From: Flavobacteriales bacterium UBA5871
GTDB lineage: Bacteria > Bacteroidota > Bacteroidia > Flavobacteriales_D > Crocinitomicaceae
Length of the DNA stretch: 6,637 bases
Direction of reading: 5' to 3'
NCBI GenBank assembly: GCA_002432085.1
Contig: DJFN01000141.1
Location: forward strand, 1 to 6,637
The notes under the pieces were generated by a model. The model was not told the DNA's origin, searched no databases, and saw only the letters and a program-made list of their open reading frames with translations. The number at the start of each line of letters is the position of its first letter. Within the stretch, counting starts at the first letter, position 1. This document shows, piece after piece, positions 1-5,757 of the stretch. A program made the translations under genes and the position numbers.

Positions 1-40
1 TTGCTGGAACACAGGCCACAACCCTATTCGTTTCAAAAAA

Positions 41-72
41 TTGTCCCAAAGTCGGCCAAATCATTATTTTTG
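41..72 (+). promoter_or_regulatory. Bacteroidota-type promoter of the LysE-family gene
   Basis: The box TATTTTTG at 65-72 matches the Bacteroidota -7 consensus TAnnTTTG exactly. A TTG at 41-43 lies 21 nt upstream, a fitting distance for the -33 element. Transcription would begin a few bases after 72, giving a leader of about 20 nt before the TTG start codon at 96. The consensus is established knowledge; use of this copy is inferred. Confidence 0.55.
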
Positions 73-95
73 CTCAATACCCAAAAGTCAGGACA

Positions 96-764
96 TTGAT
101 TGATTTGATCTTAAAAGCCATCCTGACCGGTTTTATCCTGAGTATCATGATCGGACCGGTGTTTTTTGTGCTACTGGAAACCAGTATCCGCAAGGGCATC
201 AGGGCAGCACTCGCTTTTGACATCGGGGTTTTGCTCAGCGATCTGATCTACATTGCCATCGCTTACATCTTTTATGCGGAAGTGGCCAACCTGACTTCCG
301 GCGAGAATTCCTACCTCTTCAAGCTCATCGGCGGATTGATCTTTATCGTTTTCGGAGCGGTAACGCTGTTCAAAAAGCCCAAAAACGAAGCAAAAGAAGA
401 CACCGAAAGCATCAAACAGACGAAAGATTACCTCATGCTCGGCCTGAAAGGCTTCCTGCTGAACTTCGCCAACCCGGCGGTGATCTTTTACTGGTTCAGT
501 GTGATCGCGCTCGGCGCCAAGAAAGACGGCACGGAAAGTACCATGGGCGGTTATTACATGCTGCTGTACATCAGCATTCTGCTCTTCACGTTTTTCGCCA
601 TGGACGTATTGAAGATCGTCGGAGCGAAAAAACTGCGCCCGTTCATTACGGAGAAAGTCCTCACCGGGTTGAACCGCTTTACCGGACTGATCATCCTGAT
701 CACCGGCATCACGCTTTTTGCACAGGGCGTTCATCACCTGATTTATATGTCTACCCCGAATTAA
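96..764 (+). CDS. LysE/RhtB-family inner-membrane exporter
   Basis: This 222-residue protein belongs to the LysE/RhtB/ArgO translocator superfamily, whose characterised members export amino acids such as lysine, arginine, threonine or homoserine through the inner membrane; the substrate here cannot be read from sequence. Six hydrophobic segments are visible at about residues 3-26, 37-59, 73-92, 113-138, 151-172 and 192-211, with a charged loop at 93-112. The family's N-terminal signature IGPVFFVLLETSIRKG is at residues 19-34, and a second conserved stretch, LLNFANPAVIFYWF, is at 121-134. The length is typical. The start is TTG: no ATG, GTG or other TTG lies upstream in frame within the window, and the first internal ATG (147-149) would remove most of helix 1. 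The frame is open upstream to the window edge, but the promoter at 41-72 supports a start near 96. It is followed by 76 nt containing a new promoter, so it is probably transcribed separately from the next gene. Confidence 0.9.
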   Translation: MIDLILKAILTGFILSIMIGPVFFVLLETSIRKGIRAALAFDIGVLLSDLIYIAIAYIFYAEVANLTSGENSYLFKLIGGLIFIVFGAVTLFKKPKNEAKEDTESIKQTKDYLMLGLKGFLLNFANPAVIFYWFSVIALGAKKDGTESTMGGYYMLLYISILLFTFFAMDVLKIVGAKKLRPFITEKVLTGLNRFTGLIILITGITLFAQGVHHLIYMSTPN

Positions 765-784
765 TCCTGCACGTTCGTAAGCCA

Positions 785-817
785 TTGCGCATGTTCCCGA
801 TCGGTTATGTAACTTTG
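785..817 (+). promoter_or_regulatory. Bacteroidota-type promoter of the MORN-2 repeat gene
   Basis: TAACTTTG at 810-817 is an exact TAnnTTTG -7 box, with a TTG at 785-787, 22 nt upstream, as a likely -33 element. The predicted transcript start is close to 823, leaving a short leader of under 20 nt before the ATG at 841, as is common in this phylum. Confidence 0.6.
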
Positions 818-840
818 ACGGAAATTCGGATTATTACGAT

Positions 841-2553
841 ATGCAGCTCCGTTCAACGATTTTCCTCTTTCTCCTTGCATTTATGCCTTTTTTCGGGCAA
901 TCACAGGAAGTTCGCAAAGAAAACCTGACCAAAAAAGTTACGTTCTATTACGATGCCAACGGCCTGCAGCCGGAATCGATGGGCGCCTATTACAAGGATA
1001 TTCTCGGCGAAACGACAGAAAAGCACGGAAAATGGCTCTATTACGACAAAGCCGGCGTGGTGATCGAAGAGCGGTTTTATTACCGTGAAAAACTCCATGG
1101 TTCCGTAAAAGCCTGGTATTCCAACGGAAAAAAGCGCCAGGAAGGCTATTTCAAGCTCGACGTACAGGACAGCGTTTACCGCGAATGGTATGAAAACGGC
1201 AAGCCGAGCATCGACGGGTATTATTTCCAGAACAAGCCAGCCAGAAAATGGACGTATTATTACATCGACGGCCGCACCCGGCTGATCGAAGAGGTCATCG
1301 ACACGGTGAACTATGTGCGCGAATTCTGGCTGCCCGATAGCCTGCACACGCAAACCGTCGTAAACGGAAATGGCGAGCTGGTGACGTTCTACACCAACGG
1401 CCGCGACAAGGAATGGTACAACTACAAAGACGGCCTGCGCCACGGACCGTTCGAAGAATACAGCGTTCACGGCTATCCGGTGATTTCCGGCTTCTTTAAG
1501 AACGGCTTGAAAGACAGCACGTGGTCGTACTGGTACTACACCGGCGATCTGGAGAAAACATCGACCTACAACAACGGCGTGCTCGACGGCCCGTATGTGT
1601 ATTACTTCGACAACGGCCAGAAAAACGTGGAAGGAAATTATGCCAACGGGAAAAAAGTCGGCGTCTGGACCTGGTATACGAAGAAAGGCACCAAGGACAT
1701 GGAAGGCTCGTTCAAGAACGACATGCAGGACGGCTACTGGACGTACTGGCATCCGACCGGCGAAGTTTCCTACAAGGCGCAATACCAGGAAGACAAGCGA
1801 CACGGCACCTGGACGTATTATTTCAAGGACGGAACGGTTTTCAAGAAAGGTGAATTCGTCAATGACGAGAAAAACGGCAAATGGGAAACCTGGTATGAAG
1901 ACGGAACGTTGCTGATGAGCGGCGATTACGTCAATGGCAGGGAAAACGGTCTTTGGAAAAATTATTGGGAAAACGGCAAGCTGAAGAACGAAACCACGTT
2001 CAAGGACGGCATACTCGACGGCGAATGGAAATCCTACTATCCGGATGGAAAAGTGAAGCTGATCGGCGAATACAAGGAAGGCTTCCGCACCGGCGAATGG
2101 ATCGACAACTTCGAGAACGGTCGTCCGAAAGACATCGGGACATACAAAGTCGTGAAGCAGAAATCCAAGATCGATTACGGCCCGATGAAAGACCATGTGG
2201 TGCTGGAAAGCGTCAAAGACGGCCACTGGACTTCGTTCTCCGGCAAGGATTACAAGAAAACCGAAGAAGGCGATTACAAAAACGGTGAAAAAGAAGGCGT
2301 CTGGACGGCTTATTATCCGGGCGGAAAAATGCCGGCTGTAACAACCACTTACAAGGAAGGCAAGCTCGACGGCCCGATGCAGGAATTCGATCGCCGCGGG
2401 AATCTCATTTCCGAGGTGCAGTACAAAAACGGCCTCAAGCACGGAAAAATGAAAATCTACGACAAGAAAGGGAAAGTCGTTGTCGAAAAAGAATTCGAAG
2501 AAGGGATGCAAATCATCCACGGACAATCCAACGGCGTTCAGTTCAAACCCTGA
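841..2553 (+). CDS. Exported MORN-2 (YwqK-like) repeat protein
   Basis: This 570-residue protein begins with a Sec signal peptide (hydrophobic MQLRSTIFLFLLAFMPFFGQ, no lipobox cysteine), so it should leave the cytoplasm. From residue 63 almost everything is a 24-residue repeat of the form GxWxxYxxNGxxxxxGxYxNGxxx, the MORN-2 pattern of the COG2849/YwqK group. I count 19 units: four at residues 63-158, eleven at 178-441 and four at 461-558. Two inserts of 19 residues each (159-177 and 442-460) interrupt the array, and a 12-residue tail follows. MORN-2 arrays are thought to form extended beta-hairpin surfaces for binding. Databases often label such proteins 'YwqK family antitoxin' after Bacillus YwqK, but there is no toxin partner here and a signal peptide argues against a cytoplasmic antitoxin role. 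Function is unknown; an envelope or surface binding role is inferred. There is no T9SS-like C-terminal domain that I can recognise. It has its own promoter and may be co-transcribed with yraN. Confidence 0.88.
   Translation: MQLRSTIFLFLLAFMPFFGQSQEVRKENLTKKVTFYYDANGLQPESMGAYYKDILGETTEKHGKWLYYDKAGVVIEERFYYREKLHGSVKAWYSNGKKRQEGYFKLDVQDSVYREWYENGKPSIDGYYFQNKPARKWTYYYIDGRTRLIEEVIDTVNYVREFWLPDSLHTQTVVNGNGELVTFYTNGRDKEWYNYKDGLRHGPFEEYSVHGYPVISGFFKNGLKDSTWSYWYYTGDLEKTSTYNNGVLDGPYVYYFDNGQKNVEGNYANGKKVGVWTWYTKKGTKDMEGSFKNDMQDGYWTYWHPTGEVSYKAQYQEDKRHGTWTYYFKDGTVFKKGEFVNDEKNGKWETWYEDGTLLMSGDYVNGRENGLWKNYWENGKLKNETTFKDGILDGEWKSYYPDGKVKLIGEYKEGFRTGEWIDNFENGRPKDIGTYKVVKQKSKIDYGPMKDHVVLESVKDGHWTSFSGKDYKKTEEGDYKNGEKEGVWTAYYPGGKMPAVTTTYKEGKLDGPMQEFDRRGNLISEVQYKNGLKHGKMKIYDKKGKVVVEKEFEEGMQIIHGQSNGVQFKP
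1372..2163 (+). repeat. Eleven in-frame 72-bp MORN-2 units
   Basis: Unit starts, aligned on the leading Gly codon or its equivalent, fall at 1372, 1444, 1516, 1588, 1660, 1732, 1804, 1876, 1948, 2020 and 2092, all exactly 72 bp apart. Similarity is clear in protein but modest in DNA, since codons vary between units, so this is an old array rather than a recent expansion. Flanking blocks of four units lie at 1027-1314 (72-bp spacing) and 2221-2514 (two units of 75 bp, then two of 72 bp). Confidence 0.85.
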
Positions 2554-2615
2554 TCAATGGACAGTTGACAATTGACAACGATAATTGTCAATTGTGCCTT
2601 GTCCATTGTCAACTG
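2551..2615. repeat. Inverted array of TTGACAA-type 7-nt units
   Basis: On the plus strand four 7-nt units run without a gap: TGATCAA (2551-2557, containing the TGA stop of the MORN-2 gene), TGGACAG, TTGACAA and TTGACAA (ending 2578). After a 6-nt spacer (2579-2584), four units run in the opposite orientation at 2585-2591, 2592-2598, 2599-2605 and 2606-2612, reading on the minus strand TTGACAA, GGCACAA, TGGACAA and TTGACAA. The arms pair as 2568-2578 with 2585-2595 (11 bp) and 2555-2563 with 2600-2608 (9 bp), with a 4-nt internal loop between. An alternative 8-bp pairing joins 2562-2569 to 2608-2615. No T-run follows, so it is not a standard intrinsic terminator, though the hairpin could still protect or end the upstream mRNA. 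Confidence 0.85.
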
Positions 2616-2641
2616 AAATGCGTATATTCAATAGAAAACGC

Positions 2642-2995
2642 ATGACTGAACAGGAACTGGGAATGCTCGGCGAACACCTGGCGCAGCGCTATCTCAAGCA
2701 AAACGGCTATCACATCCGGGCCGCGAATTACCGGTATCTGAAATACGAGCTCGACGTGATCGCGGAGAAAGACAACAAGCTTGTCGTAGTGGAAGTCAAA
2801 ACCCGCCAGACGGCTGAGATCGGAGAACCGTGGCGCGCCGTTACCCGCAAAAAACAGCGACAGATCATCGTAGCGGCCGATCACTACGTTCAATCACGCC
2901 AGCTCGATATCGAAGTGCAGTTCGACATCATCTCCATCGTTCACAACAGCTTCCGAACGGATTTAGAGCATATTCCGGATGCGTTCACTACGTGA
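2642..2995 (+). CDS. yraN: YraN-family (UPF0102) putative endonuclease
   Basis: This 117-residue protein matches the YraN/UPF0102 family, small cytoplasmic proteins with a restriction-endonuclease-like (PD-(D/E)xK) fold. The biochemical role is unsettled; a link to DNA or Holliday-junction processing has been suggested. Family features are in order: LGMLGEHLAQRYL at residues 6-18 (the usual LGxxGExxAxxYL), NGYHIRAANYR at 21-31, the acidic pair Glu36 and Asp38 in YELDVIA, and Glu51 and Lys53 in VVVEVKTR, together giving the expected active-site set. The C-terminal HIPDAF resembles other Bacteroidota members. I chose the ATG at 2642 because homologues begin a few residues before the LG motif. 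An in-frame ATG at 2618 (eight residues longer) is possible; a TTG at 2585 is unlikely because it lies inside the inverted repeat. No TAnnTTTG box is visible in the 88-nt gap, so transcription may come from the MORN-2 promoter. It converges with the minus-strand gene across 55 nt. Confidence 0.88.
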   Translation: MTEQELGMLGEHLAQRYLKQNGYHIRAANYRYLKYELDVIAEKDNKLVVVEVKTRQTAEIGEPWRAVTRKKQRQIIVAADHYVQSRQLDIEVQFDIISIVHNSFRTDLEHIPDAFTT

Positions 2996-3050
2996 ATGTC
3001 GGATGCTGAATGATTATCGTTATCCTGCAACTAAACATTAGCAGCAGCTA

Positions 3051-3677
3051 TCAGAACCGGTAACCGCAGCCTGCAGAGAGCATATATGTTTCTCCGGCGA
3101 GGTGCCAGCTCCTTTCGCTGGTTGATTCGATGGCACCGGTGTCGGTGTTGGTCACTTCCTTTTCACTCTGGTACGACCGGGCTCCCACTCCCACTCCGAC
3201 AGTGGCATACAATCCTTTCCAAACGGTAAATTCCGTTCCCAGGAAAGCATAGAAATTGAGCGTTTGCGCTTTGGATTTCCAACGACCATTGAAGGAATGA
3301 TCATATATCTCACCATAGGGCGGTTGCAGAGAGTTGTCATAATAGCCGGTGTAGTCGCTATGGCTGCGCTCGTATTCGACGGCCAGCCCGATAAACGGCC
3401 GTAGCCTTCCGAAATCAAACGGGAAATAGCGGAAAGTGGCATCGAGCAGGAAGCAATTGCGGAAGTCGGACAAATCGCGATCATAAACAAAGCGGGGACC
3501 GAAAGCAAAAGATAGCTTGCGGTAATCCAGGGTCAGGGATGGTGTGATACCATTCTCGTACAGGTTCGAGAATTGAGCGGCCGCCTGCACTCCCAGGCGG
3601 AGCTTACCAGTGTCATTTTGCTGACCGAACGATGAAAGGCTGCAAAGCAGCAAGGCAGTTAAAAAGTGATAGCGCAT
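3051..3677 (-). CDS. Small outer-membrane beta-barrel protein, function unknown
   Basis: The 208-residue product starts with a Sec signal peptide (MRYHFLTALLLCSLSSFG, cleavage probably around residues 18-20; Cys12 is not in a lipobox). The rest shows short alternating hydrophobic/polar segments rich in Tyr, Phe and Gly, for example FAFGPRFVY at 57-65, LDATFRYFPF at 78-87, LRPFIGLAVEY at 92-102, YAFLGTEFTV at 143-152 and LYATVGVGVGARSY at 156-169, ending in GCGYRF. A C-terminal Phe in the last strand is the usual recognition feature for outer-membrane barrel assembly. Size and pattern suggest an 8-strand barrel of the OmpA/OmpW size class, without further identification. The tyrosine-rich stretch near 103-130 is probably a surface loop. 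It is transcribed away from the pseudouridine synthase gene, and I found no TAnnTTTG box on the minus strand in its first 80 nt upstream. Role unknown; barrel assignment is fairly sure. Confidence 0.78.
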   Translation of the reverse strand: MRYHFLTALLLCSLSSFGQQNDTGKLRLGVQAAAQFSNLYENGITPSLTLDYRKLSFAFGPRFVYDRDLSDFRNCFLLDATFRYFPFDFGRLRPFIGLAVEYERSHSDYTGYYDNSLQPPYGEIYDHSFNGRWKSKAQTLNFYAFLGTEFTVWKGLYATVGVGVGARSYQSEKEVTNTDTGAIESTSERSWHLAGETYMLSAGCGYRF

Positions 3678-3766
3678 GAGAAATCTGGTTTGGAAGTATT
3701 AACGCACCTTTTGTACCGTATCGTATGTACTGTTGCAGAACTGTTTTCGAATCAGGCAAGAACTCT

Positions 3767-3801
3767 TTGATAATTCATAATTTATCATTGATAATTCACA
3801 A
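3767..3801 (+). repeat. Direct array of TTSATAA-type 7-nt units
   Basis: Five consecutive 7-nt units fill this stretch: TTGATAA, TTCATAA, TTTATCA, TTGATAA and TTCACAA. The 11-nt word TTGATAATTCA recurs at 3767-3777 and 3788-3798, exactly three units apart. TTATCA (3782-3787) also pairs with TGATAA (3789-3794) or with 3768-3773, so weak hairpins are possible. It is AT-rich compared with the flanking genes and sits directly upstream of the promoter box of the pseudouridine synthase gene. Confidence 0.75.
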
Positions 3802-3806
3802 TTCCC

Positions 3807-3814
3807 TATCTTTG
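3807..3814 (+). promoter_or_regulatory. -7 box of the pseudouridine synthase operon
   Basis: TATCTTTG is an exact TAnnTTTG match located 29 nt before the ATG at 3844. The nearest upstream TTG (3788-3790, inside the 7-nt repeat array) is only 16 nt away, shorter than the 21-22 nt seen at the other two promoters here, so the -33 element is uncertain. It would drive the synthase and the barrel gene behind it. Confidence 0.5.
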
Positions 3815-3843
3815 TGCCGTCTGCTGATAAGCACACTTAATTT

Positions 3844-4743
3844 ATGCTCGTGATGAACACAAGAAATTCAGGTGGAAACCGTAAAAAATCCACCACCAAC
3901 AGCCGCCCGTCGGCAACATCCCGCTCCGGTAAAACACCGGCAAAATCGAAACCAGCGGGTGAAAATTCCGGAAAACCTTCTTTCAGACCGAAAGTTCGCA
4001 AAGGCGATCCGCTTCCGTCTTTCAACGAAGATGAGATCCGTCTCAACAAATACCTCTCGAACGCCGGCGTTTGCTCGCGTCGTGAAGCCGATGTACTGAT
4101 CCAGACCGGCGTTGTAAGCGTAAACGGCCAGATCATTACCGAGCTCGGTTACAAGATCAAGCCCGGCGACGTCGTGAAATACGATGGCGAAACCATCAAC
4201 GCGGAAACGAAACGCTATGTTTTGCTCAACAAACCGAAGGATTTCATCACCACGATGGATGATCCGTGGGGGCGCAAAACCGTTATGGGACTCGTTGTAA
4301 AAGCCTGTAAGGAGCGCATTTACCCGGTTGGACGACTCGACCGCGATACAACAGGATTGCTGCTCTTCACCAACGACGGCGACCTGGCGAAAAAGCTCAC
4401 GCATCCACGCTACGAGGCGAAGAAAATCTACCACGTGGAGACGAACAAGCCCGTAACGAAAGAGCACCTGGAGCTGTTATTACGTGGTATCGAGCTGGAA
4501 GACGGCCCGATTCGCTGCGACCGTGCCGAATATGTAAAAGATGGCGCTTCGGCACGTGAAGTGGGCGTGGAAATCCATTCCGGGAAGAACCGCATCGTTC
4601 GCCGTATGTTCGAAAAGCTCGGCTACGAAGTGGTGAAGCTCGACCGTGTTCAGTTTGCATCGCTGACGAAAAAAGACCTGCCGCGCGGTTTCTACCGCCA
4701 CCTGACCGAAAAAGAAGTTGCTTTTTTAAAAATGACCAAATAA
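3844..4743 (+). CDS. RluB/RsuA-family rRNA pseudouridine synthase
   Basis: This 299-residue cytoplasmic enzyme isomerises a specific uridine of ribosomal RNA to pseudouridine. Residues 1-62 form a low-complexity tail rich in Lys, Arg, Ser, Pro and Gly, probably disordered and RNA-binding; such tails are common on Bacteroidota members. An S4 RNA-binding domain follows at about 65-115 (RLNKYLSNAGVCSRREAD, then VSVNG). The catalytic domain holds the motif GRLDRDTTGLLLFTNDGDL at 163-181, where Asp166 is the expected catalytic aspartate, and the conserved GKNRIVRRMF at 247-256. LLNKPKDF at 127-134 is also typical. The motif wording is closest to RluB (23S rRNA U2605 in E. coli), but RsuA, RluE and RluF are close relatives, so the target base and a symbol are not assigned. 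The start may be 3844 or the ATG at 3853, which would drop three residues. The next gene begins 2 nt after the stop, indicating an operon. Confidence 0.92.
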   Translation: MLVMNTRNSGGNRKKSTTNSRPSATSRSGKTPAKSKPAGENSGKPSFRPKVRKGDPLPSFNEDEIRLNKYLSNAGVCSRREADVLIQTGVVSVNGQIITELGYKIKPGDVVKYDGETINAETKRYVLLNKPKDFITTMDDPWGRKTVMGLVVKACKERIYPVGRLDRDTTGLLLFTNDGDLAKKLTHPRYEAKKIYHVETNKPVTKEHLELLLRGIELEDGPIRCDRAEYVKDGASAREVGVEIHSGKNRIVRRMFEKLGYEVVKLDRVQFASLTKKDLPRGFYRHLTEKEVAFLKMTK

Positions 4744-4745
4744 AA

Positions 4746-5615
4746 ATGAAGCTCCTGATCACCTTAGTGCTCATCGGCTTTTGCAGTCCGTTGCTGCAGG
4801 CGCAGGTGAAGCACAAAACCAAGCACAGCACCTCCGCCGGAACCTTGTATTTCTATTGGGGATACAACCGTTCCTATTACACGCAGTCGAACATCCGTTT
4901 TGTAGGACCGGATTACGATTTCCGACTGAAAAACGTTGCGGCACAGGACCGCCCGGATGCTTTTCGCGCCAGTTTGTACTTTAATCCGAGTACAATCACC
5001 GTTCCGCAGTACAACGCGCGATTGGGCTATTACTTCCGCGACAAGTGGGCGATCTCGTTCGGTGTGGACCACCTCAAATACGTGATGAACGACAACAACG
5101 AAGTGCTGATCGACGGGTTTATCGGTCAGGATGCCGACACCAACTGGTCGGGCAATTATACCGACGAGCCGGTGACGACCGACCGCGACCTGTTCCATTA
5201 CGAGAACACGAACGGCTGCAACTTCCTGCGCGTCGAGCTTACACGATCGTTCGATATCTATGAAATCGGGAGGAACCGTCAGCTGGCATTGACAGGTCAT
5301 CTGGGTGTAAGTACCGGTCCGACGCTGACGTTCAACGATCTCAACTTCGGCCAGGTTCATACCTTTGCGACGCCATCGCTTTCGGGCTACGGATTCGGAC
5401 TGAACGGCGGACTTCGACTGGAGTTCTTCAAGCATTTCTTCATCCAGATGAATGCGAACCTCGGCTTCATCCACCTGACGCATGTTCGTACGCGTCCGGA
5501 CGATCGCAACTCGTGGGCACGACAGGCTTTCGGCTATTCGGAATACAATGCTGCAGCAGGCTTTTTGCTGTATCTTCGTCCGAAAAACGGCTGCGACAGC
5601 TGCCCGCACTGGTAA
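4746..5615 (+). CDS. Exported beta-barrel-like protein with CxxC tail, function unknown
   Basis: The 289-residue product has a Sec signal peptide (MKLLITLVLIGFCSPLLQA; Cys13 is preceded by Phe, so no lipobox). The mature part alternates hydrophobic and polar residues in many short stretches, such as TLYFYWGYNRSYY at 33-45, ARLGYYFRDKWAISFGVDHL at 91-110, LALTGHLGVSTGPTLTF at 180-196, GYGFGLNGGLRLEFF at 214-228, FFIQMNANLGFI at 231-242 and YNAAAGFLLYLRPK at 267-280, as expected for an outer-membrane barrel. The N-terminal pattern (YFYWGYNR followed by YDFRL and QDRPD) resembles a recurrent uncharacterised Bacteroidota family as I remember it; I cannot confirm this here. After the last strand comes a short tail, NGCDSCPHW, with Cys283 and Cys286; the only other mature cysteine is Cys158. 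The gene starts 2 nt after the pseudouridine synthase stop, so the two are almost certainly co-transcribed and perhaps translationally coupled. No role can be assigned. Confidence 0.8.
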   Translation: MKLLITLVLIGFCSPLLQAQVKHKTKHSTSAGTLYFYWGYNRSYYTQSNIRFVGPDYDFRLKNVAAQDRPDAFRASLYFNPSTITVPQYNARLGYYFRDKWAISFGVDHLKYVMNDNNEVLIDGFIGQDADTNWSGNYTDEPVTTDRDLFHYENTNGCNFLRVELTRSFDIYEIGRNRQLALTGHLGVSTGPTLTFNDLNFGQVHTFATPSLSGYGFGLNGGLRLEFFKHFFIQMNANLGFIHLTHVRTRPDDRNSWARQAFGYSEYNAAAGFLLYLRPKNGCDSCPHW

Positions 5616-5622
5616 CGGATAG

Positions 5623-5691
5623 CAGGACAGCAAGACTTTAAGACATCAGGACTATCCTGACGTCCTAAAATCTTGAAGTCTTGAAGTCAAA
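5623..5691. repeat. Palindromic array of 8-nt units downstream of the barrel gene
   Basis: On the left arm, GAC recurs every 8 nt at 5626, 5634, 5642 and 5650 (units such as GACTTTAA and GACATCAG). On the right arm the reverse-complement word RTC recurs every 8 nt at 5654, 5662, 5670, 5678 and 5686 (units such as ATCTTGAA and GTCTTGAA). The arms face each other around a CTA loop at 5652-5654. Positions 5623-5651 against 5655-5683 give 23 Watson-Crick pairs and one G-U among 29, including an uninterrupted TCAGGA/TCCTGA tip. It starts 8 nt after the stop codon. As RNA it would form a long imperfect hairpin that could act as a terminator or 3' stabiliser, but no U-run follows. Confidence 0.8.
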
Positions 5692-5719
5692 GAAAATAAC
5701 AATACGGCTGTGAGAAATG

Positions 5720-5757
5720 GTCCTGATGCCCTGAAATCTTATAGTCTTAAAGTCAAC
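5720..5757. repeat. Second array of 8-nt units, just upstream of lysS
   Basis: RTC or GCC recurs every 8 nt at 5720, 5728, 5736, 5744 and 5752, in the same orientation as the right arm of the palindrome upstream. Segment 5721-5756 matches 5655-5690 at 30 of 36 positions, a 66-nt direct repeat. It ends only 8 nt before the lysS start codon, so it would form the lysS leader if transcription starts upstream. No opposite-orientation partner lies beside it, but it could compete with the upstream right arm for pairing with the left arm at 5623-5651. Confidence 0.75.

Noticed and set aside
1..99. Open frames upstream of the LysE gene, including one from base 1 ending at TGA 97-99 that overlaps the TTG start, possibly the tail of an upstream gene.
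   Set aside because: Only 32 codons are visible, a second plus-strand frame is open too, the residues suggest no family, and a good promoter (41-72) lies inside it. The window cannot decide whether it is coding.
901..2526. A 541-codon open frame on the minus strand opposite the MORN-2 gene.
   Set aside because: It mirrors the repetitive, codon-biased MORN-2 gene; the plus strand has the signal peptide, recognisable repeats and a promoter. The minus-strand product resembles no family.
3005..3045. Possible bidirectional terminator between the convergent yraN and barrel genes (GCTGAATG against CATTagCAGC).
   Set aside because: The stem is 8 bp with a 2-nt bulge and a loop of more than 20 nt, and lacks a T-run on either side; too weak to annotate.
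2551..3801. CRISPR array reading of the short repeats.
   Set aside because: Units are 7 nt without unique spacers, and there are no cas genes.
4764..5633. A 289-codon minus-strand open frame opposite the second barrel gene, and similar ones opposite lysE, rluB-like and lysS genes.
   Set aside because: Each lies opposite a well-supported plus-strand gene and has no recognisable domain; codon bias at this base composition leaves few antisense stops.
5718..5735. A five-codon ATG...TGA open frame in the lysS upstream gap as a possible leader peptide.
   Set aside because: It contains no lysine codon, lies within the octamer array and is too short to separate from chance.
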